Assembly: GCA_003542325.1 (NCBI GenBank)
Contig: DPKV01000195.1
Span: forward strand, 1 to 8,329
Length of the DNA: 8,329 nucleotides
Origin: Anaerolineaceae bacterium
GTDB lineage: Bacteria; Chloroflexota; Anaerolineae; Anaerolineales; Anaerolineaceae
Direction of reading: 5' to 3'
Shown in pieces: positions 4,441 to 8,329 of the stretch; position 1 is the stretch's first letter, and every line of letters begins with the position of its first letter. The notes beneath the pieces are model-generated. The model saw only the letters and a program-made list of their open reading frames with translations, was not told the origin of the DNA and made no database searches. A program made the position numbers and the translations under genes.

Positions 4441-5757
4441 ATGGCAGTTGAGACTGTTGTTTCACCGAGCACTCTGGAGAAACCCAAAATCGAAGGCCGC
4501 TGGCGGAGCGCTTTATCGTTGACGTTTGCCAACATGATGGATAATAATGAAGGCACTGGCTTCGTCACCGCCATGTTCCCGCTGATTCGGGCGCAGTTGG
4601 GGATGTCTTTGGGAATGTTGGGCTGGATTATAGCCCTCCCTAAAATAATGGCAGTCTTTTTTGGCCCTTTCTGGGCTTCCATTGGTAGGAAATATAATCG
4701 AAAAAAAGTGCTGGTTTTTGTGACAGGTATCTGGGGCCTGTGGGCGATTGCCATTGGCTTTGCCCAAAATGTGACCCAACTGGTGATTTTCCTCATCGTT
4801 TCCTTGATAGGCGCTTCAGCTAGTGCGCCATTGATGCAGGAACTCTTGATGGATCTGTTCGGGGATGATGAGCGCGGCCGAGCGATGAGCATTGTTTTTG
4901 GCTTATCTGGCATCTTTGTATTGCCGATGCTGGGTGTCAATGCATGGTTGTCCGGGATGGATTCGGGTTGGCGCTATGGCTTTTATGGCGCAGGAATTCT
5001 CAGCGCCGTCAGCGGGCTTTTGATCTGGATTTTCCTGAAAGACCCGGGAAGGGGCGCTTCTGATGGCGTGCAACAGAAAGAAGCTCTTCAGGAAAGCTAC
5101 GGCTTTGTCAAATGGTCCGAGGTGAAGGAATTATTTAAAGTCAAAACTTTTGTCCTGATGCTGCTGCAACGCGTTTTGAGCGGTCACCTGCTCATGGCTT
5201 CCATGGGCATTGTCTACATGACTGATGTGCTTGGTTTTGATTTGCAGACAGCTAACCTCATGATGATGCCTTATGTTGTTGGTGCTCTAGGTGGTATGTT
5301 TTCATTTGGATACATCGGGGACTGGATCCATCGGAAATACCCGAAATATGGTCGCATTGCCACGATCCAATTTTTGCAGGGTGTTTATGTGATCATCGCT
5401 TTCTTCGGAACACAGCTCTTTTACGATAGCCTTGTCATTTATGGAGTGTTGTTTTTCCTGATGGGTTTCTTTGCTTCGTCCAATATGTCCGTCAATCGTC
5501 CGATCGTGGCGTCTGTGGTCAAACCCGAGTTGCGCGGCACGGCTTTTGCGCTGTTTGTTTCGGTTTTTGAATCGATCGCCTGGGCTATTTTCAATGTCGC
5601 TGCCGGACAGATCGGGGAAAGGGTCGGCTTGAAGCCGGTGTTTCTGACTGTTTTGGTGATTATCATGGCGATCAATACCATAGTTATCAGTTTTATCTAC
5701 AAACCGTACTTACATGATGTGAAAGCGTTAAAAGCGGAATTGGCCGCACGGAGTTGA
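4441..5757 (+). CDS. Major facilitator superfamily (MFS) transporter
   Basis: The 438-residue inner-membrane protein has about twelve hydrophobic segments in two groups of six: roughly 24-50, 57-80, 90-108, 112-136, 148-170, 180-199, then 236-262, 270-293, 306-326, 330-348, 365-390 and 398-420. The central cytoplasmic loop spans about 200-235. The loop 2-3 signature is present but altered: G75-x3-A79-S-I-G82-R-K, where the usual Asp is Ala. The equivalent loop in the second half keeps it (G290-x3-D294). Other MFS marks are DDERGRAMS (142-150), GWRYGFY (176-182) and PELRGTAFALF (362-372). AAGGAG lies 8 nt before the ATG. The gene ends 6 nt before the sulfatase, so they are surely co-transcribed. 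The neighbours suggest uptake of a sulfated or glycosylated compound, but export cannot be ruled out and the substrate is not readable from the sequence. Confidence 0.88.
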   Translation: MAVETVVSPSTLEKPKIEGRWRSALSLTFANMMDNNEGTGFVTAMFPLIRAQLGMSLGMLGWIIALPKIMAVFFGPFWASIGRKYNRKKVLVFVTGIWGLWAIAIGFAQNVTQLVIFLIVSLIGASASAPLMQELLMDLFGDDERGRAMSIVFGLSGIFVLPMLGVNAWLSGMDSGWRYGFYGAGILSAVSGLLIWIFLKDPGRGASDGVQQKEALQESYGFVKWSEVKELFKVKTFVLMLLQRVLSGHLLMASMGIVYMTDVLGFDLQTANLMMMPYVVGALGGMFSFGYIGDWIHRKYPKYGRIATIQFLQGVYVIIAFFGTQLFYDSLVIYGVLFFLMGFFASSNMSVNRPIVASVVKPELRGTAFALFVSVFESIAWAIFNVAAGQIGERVGLKPVFLTVLVIIMAINTIVISFIYKPYLHDVKALKAELAARS

Positions 5758-5763
5758 CTAAAT

Positions 5764-7128
5764 ATGAATAAGAAAAGAACAGAACTCAGGTTGCAAAACC
5801 ATCAAACTTACTTGGATTCGATTAAAAATGCGGGGGTTGAAAACCCACCCAATTTCGTCCTTGTGTTTGTCGACGATATGGGCCATGGGGATATTTCCTG
5901 TTTTGGCTCGGCTGCCGTTCACACACCGAATTTAGACCGGCTGGCGGAAAACGGCGTCAAGATGAGCCATTTTTACGCTTCCAGCTCGGTCTGCTCGCCT
6001 TCCCGTTTCAGTTGCCTGACGGGCCGTTACCCCAACCGTGGTTTCGTCCGCCACGTATTCTTTCCGCATCATCAACTAAAAGGTAGGATCATAAACTCTT
6101 TGGTCTTTCCCTATGGCGTGCGGGGTATCTTGCCGGATGAGATCACGATTGCCGAGGCATTGCGCGCTGGCGGCTATAAGACCGGGATGTTTGGCAAATG
6201 GCATTTGGGCGACCAAAGCCCTTACTTGCCCAATGAAAAGGGCTTTGATCATTTCTTTGGCACTTACTATTCCAACGATATGCAGCCTTATGCTTATTAT
6301 CGCAATGATGAAATCGCCATTGAGGCTCCGGCGGACCAGACCCAGCTCACCAAACAAATCACCCATGAAATCCTGGATTTCATTGACGAAAACAAAGAGC
6401 AGCCTTTCTTTGTGTATTATCCCTCTCCATTCCCCCACAACCCGGCGCATGTGAGCGAAGATTACGCCGGGACGTCGAAAGGCGGCACTTATGGGGACTG
6501 TGTGCAGGAGATTGATTGGAGTATGGGCGAGATCATGAAAAAGTTGGACGAGCATGGTCTCACGGAGAACACGTTGATCATCTTCACGAGTGATAACGGC
6601 CCCTGGTATGAAGGGAACCCCGGTTATCACCGCGGGCGCAAGGGCAATTTCTTTGATGGCGGACAAATTGTACCTTTTATTGCTTCCTGGCCGGCTGAAA
6701 TCCCCAAGGGCCTGGAGGTGGACGCCACGGCTATGAACATTGATTTCTTCCCCACCTTTCTGAAAATGGCTGGGATTCCGTTACCAGGAGACCGGGAGAT
6801 TGACGGCGTTGACATGCTGCCTTTGCTGAAGGGCGAAGCGACGGAAGCTCTGCACGAAGATCTGTTTTTCATTTATGGGCTGAAAGTGATGGGCCTGCGT
6901 ACCCGGGATAATTTCAAGTATGTGGACCGGTACCCTTCGGAAAACAGCACTTATAAGAAATCCAAACAGGGGCCGTTCCTTTTTGACCTGAACCATGATT
7001 TTAACGAATCCTATAATGCCGAGACCCATTACCCTGAGAAGATGGATGCATTACGGGAACGAGTGGAGATCAAACGCGAGGTTATGAAACGGAACCCGCG
7101 AGGCTGGAAAGATAACAGCTCCCGGTAG
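5764..7128 (+). CDS. Family S1 formylglycine-type sulfatase, apparently cytoplasmic
   Basis: The 454-residue enzyme of the alkaline phosphatase superfamily hydrolyses a sulfate ester. The signature C77-S-P79-S-R81-FSCLTGR marks the cysteine that must be converted to formylglycine by a maturation enzyme (anSME or FGE), not encoded in this window. Calcium ligands expected in the family are visible as D37-D38 (VDDMGHGD) and D277-N278 (FTSDNGP). Active-site residues include K145 and H147 (GKWHLG), H225 (FPHNP) and K293 (GRKGN). The C-terminal subdomain with [14 protein letters not shown] and DGVDMLPLL is typical. No hydrophobic signal peptide is seen: the N-terminus is charged and leads straight into the first core strand at residue 31. 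The enzyme should therefore act inside the cell, unlike many polysaccharide sulfatases. GGAG lies 10 nt before the ATG. It sits between an MFS transporter and a GH3 enzyme. The substrate is unknown; a sulfated sugar, glycoside or aryl sulfate would fit. Confidence 0.93.
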   Translation: MNKKRTELRLQNHQTYLDSIKNAGVENPPNFVLVFVDDMGHGDISCFGSAAVHTPNLDRLAENGVKMSHFYASSSVCSPSRFSCLTGRYPNRGFVRHVFFPHHQLKGRIINSLVFPYGVRGILPDEITIAEALRAGGYKTGMFGKWHLGDQSPYLPNEKGFDHFFGTYYSNDMQPYAYYRNDEIAIEAPADQTQLTKQITHEILDFIDENKEQPFFVYYPSPFPHNPAHVSEDYAGTSKGGTYGDCVQEIDWSMGEIMKKLDEHGLTENTLIIFTSDNGPWYEGNPGYHRGRKGNFFDGGQIVPFIASWPAEIPKGLEVDATAMNIDFFPTFLKMAGIPLPGDREIDGVDMLPLLKGEATEALHEDLFFIYGLKVMGLRTRDNFKYVDRYPSENSTYKKSKQGPFLFDLNHDFNESYNAETHYPEKMDALRERVEIKREVMKRNPRGWKDNSSR

Positions 7129-7141
7129 AAGAATAAAAACT

Positions 7142-8329
7142 ATGAAAACTTCAAAGACCCTAATCTCACAAATGACTTTGGAAGAGAAGGCATCGCTCTG
7201 TTCAGGGCTGAACTTTTGGTATTTGAAAGGCATCGAACGCCTGGGCATTCCTTCCATAATGGTCACCGATGGTCCGCATGGCTTGCGCAAAGAGGAGGGA
7301 GCAGTAGACCATAATGGACTGAATGAAAGCATCCCCGCCACATGCTTTCCAACTGCCTCGGCTCTGGCGGCCACCTGGGACCGAGATTTAATCCAACAGG
7401 TGGGCGTGGCGCTGGGTGAGGAGTGCCGGCAGGAAAAAGTCAGCGTGATCCTGGGGCCGGGAGCCAACATCAAGCGGTCACCCCTTTGCGGCCGGAATTT
7501 CGAGTATTTTTCTGAGGACCCCTACCTCAGCGGAGAGATTGCCAAAAGTCATATCAACGGCGTCCAGAGCCAGGGGATCGGCACGTCCCTGAAGCATTAC
7601 GTGGCAAACAACCAGGAATATCGCCGCATGACGATTGATGCCATTGTGGATGAACGGGCTTTGCGGGAAATTTATTTGGCGGGCTATGAGATTGCTTTCA
7701 AAGGCGCCCAGCCCTGGTCCCTGATGTGTTCGTATAACAAGATCAATGGCACTTATGCCAGCGAACACAAGCAGCTGATGCACGATGTCCTGAAGGAGGA
7801 ATGGGGACATGAGGGGCTGGTGGTCACTGACTGGGGCGCCATGAATGAACGGGTGCCCGGTTTGAAGGCGGGCGTGGAGCTTGAAATGCCTGGGACAGAC
7901 AATGGCAACGATGCCCAAATTGTCGCGGCGGTTAAATCTGGCGAGCTGGAAGAAATCGTGCTTGACCGGGCGGTGGAGCGGATCCTGGCCCTGATCTTCA
8001 AGGCGGTACCGGCCTTGGCTGAAGATTATGTGTATGATGTTGTAGCTCATCACCAGTTGGCCCGCCGGGTGGCTGGTGAAGGGGCAGTCCTGCTTAAAAA
8101 TGAGGGCGGCCTGCTACCGCTGAAGGAAGGCACCAAAGTGGCGCTGATTGGCCGCTTTGCCAAAACCCCCCGTTATCAGGGCGCGGGCAGCTCTTTGATG
8201 AACCCGACCCGGCTGGATAACATCTATGATGAGATTGTCAAATCGGTGGGGGCGGAAAACATGGTCTATGCAGACGGTTACACCGAGAAAAGCGATGTGG
8301 CCGATGAGGTGTTGATTGCGGAAGCCCTT
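7142..8329 (+). CDS. Glycoside hydrolase family 3 beta-glycosidase (3' end cut by window)
   Basis: The frame is open from the ATG at 7142 to the window end, giving 396 residues of a protein usually 700-900 long. The N-terminal barrel shows the GH3 pattern: DGPHGLR (43-49), [20 protein letters not shown] (105-124), KHYVANNQE (151-159) with the sugar-contacting Lys-His, SYNKING (197-203), and VVTDWGA with D230 as the likely catalytic nucleophile. The second domain starts near 305 ([21 protein letters not shown]) and has YQGAGSS (345-351). The acid/base residue lies beyond the cut. GH3 enzymes release glucose, xylose or related beta-linked sugars from the non-reducing end. There is no signal peptide, so it is probably cytoplasmic. 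It starts 13 nt after the sulfatase stop with only a poor ribosome site (AGAAG), which suggests translational coupling. Which sugar it removes cannot be told. Confidence 0.92.
   Translation, partial: MKTSKTLISQMTLEEKASLCSGLNFWYLKGIERLGIPSIMVTDGPHGLRKEEGAVDHNGLNESIPATCFPTASALAATWDRDLIQQVGVALGEECRQEKVSVILGPGANIKRSPLCGRNFEYFSEDPYLSGEIAKSHINGVQSQGIGTSLKHYVANNQEYRRMTIDAIVDERALREIYLAGYEIAFKGAQPWSLMCSYNKINGTYASEHKQLMHDVLKEEWGHEGLVVTDWGAMNERVPGLKAGVELEMPGTDNGNDAQIVAAVKSGELEEIVLDRAVERILALIFKAVPALAEDYVYDVVAHHQLARRVAGEGAVLLKNEGGLLPLKEGTKVALIGRFAKTPRYQGAGSSLMNPTRLDNIYDEIVKSVGAENMVYADGYTEKSDVADEVLIAEAL

Noticed and set aside
4425..4940. 171-residue minus-strand open frame
   Set aside because: It overlaps the start of the MFS gene in antisense. 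The plus strand has a strong ribosome site and membrane-protein pattern.
6076..6666. 196-residue minus-strand open frame
   Set aside because: It lies wholly inside the sulfatase gene, whose family motifs are certain, and its translation shows no recognisable domain. It is an antisense shadow.
7478..8053. 191-residue minus-strand open frame
   Set aside because: It is antisense to the GH3 catalytic domain, which has clear motifs, and has no domain of its own.

Overview
This 8.3 kb window is bacterial chromosomal DNA of moderate GC content. It carries eight complete protein genes and two cut off at the window edges. No RNA gene, CRISPR array, insertion sequence or phage gene is visible. The gene styles point towards an anaerobic, sugar-degrading bacterium, most likely Chloroflexota (Anaerolineae-like). 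The hints are a soluble ZAS anti-sigma protein next to an ECF-like sigma factor, a DUF1684 protein, a redoxin of the GYFCPKD type, and a PadR/MFS/sulfatase/GH3 cluster. This placement is an inference from family resemblance, not a proven taxonomy.

Left part (1-1600), redox and housekeeping. The 3' end of a pyridine nucleotide-disulfide oxidoreductase (+) converges on a peroxiredoxin-like gene (-), with a two-way terminator hairpin between them. The peroxiredoxin is divergent from a DUF1684 gene (+). Their 157-bp shared intergenic region holds two perfect, interleaved inverted repeats. A 14-bp perfect hairpin closes the DUF1684 gene and the sigma operon that converges on it.

Middle part (1600-2870), sigma operon. 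An ECF-like sigma factor and a 98-residue soluble zinc-binding anti-sigma protein are read leftward. A 41-bp nested dyad lies 53-93 bp upstream of the sigma gene. Beyond it is an unusual CA/TA alternating purine-pyrimidine tract that runs into the promoter of the next, rightward gene.

Right part (2870-8329), catabolic locus. An alpha/beta hydrolase, a PadR repressor, an MFS transporter, a family S1 sulfatase and a GH3 glycoside hydrolase (3' end missing) all read rightward. The last three are tightly packed (6-nt and 13-nt gaps). PadR is separated from them by an intrinsic terminator whose stem spans its own stop codon. The hydrolase and padR promoters share a 10-bp AT-rich string that includes a perfect -10 box, and the padR copy lies in a 9-bp inverted repeat, as expected for an autoregulated PadR operator. 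Neither the sulfatase nor the GH3 enzyme has a visible signal peptide. My reading is that a sulfated glycoside is imported by the MFS protein and then desulfated and deglycosylated in the cytoplasm under PadR control. The enzyme classes are well supported, but the substrate is unknown.
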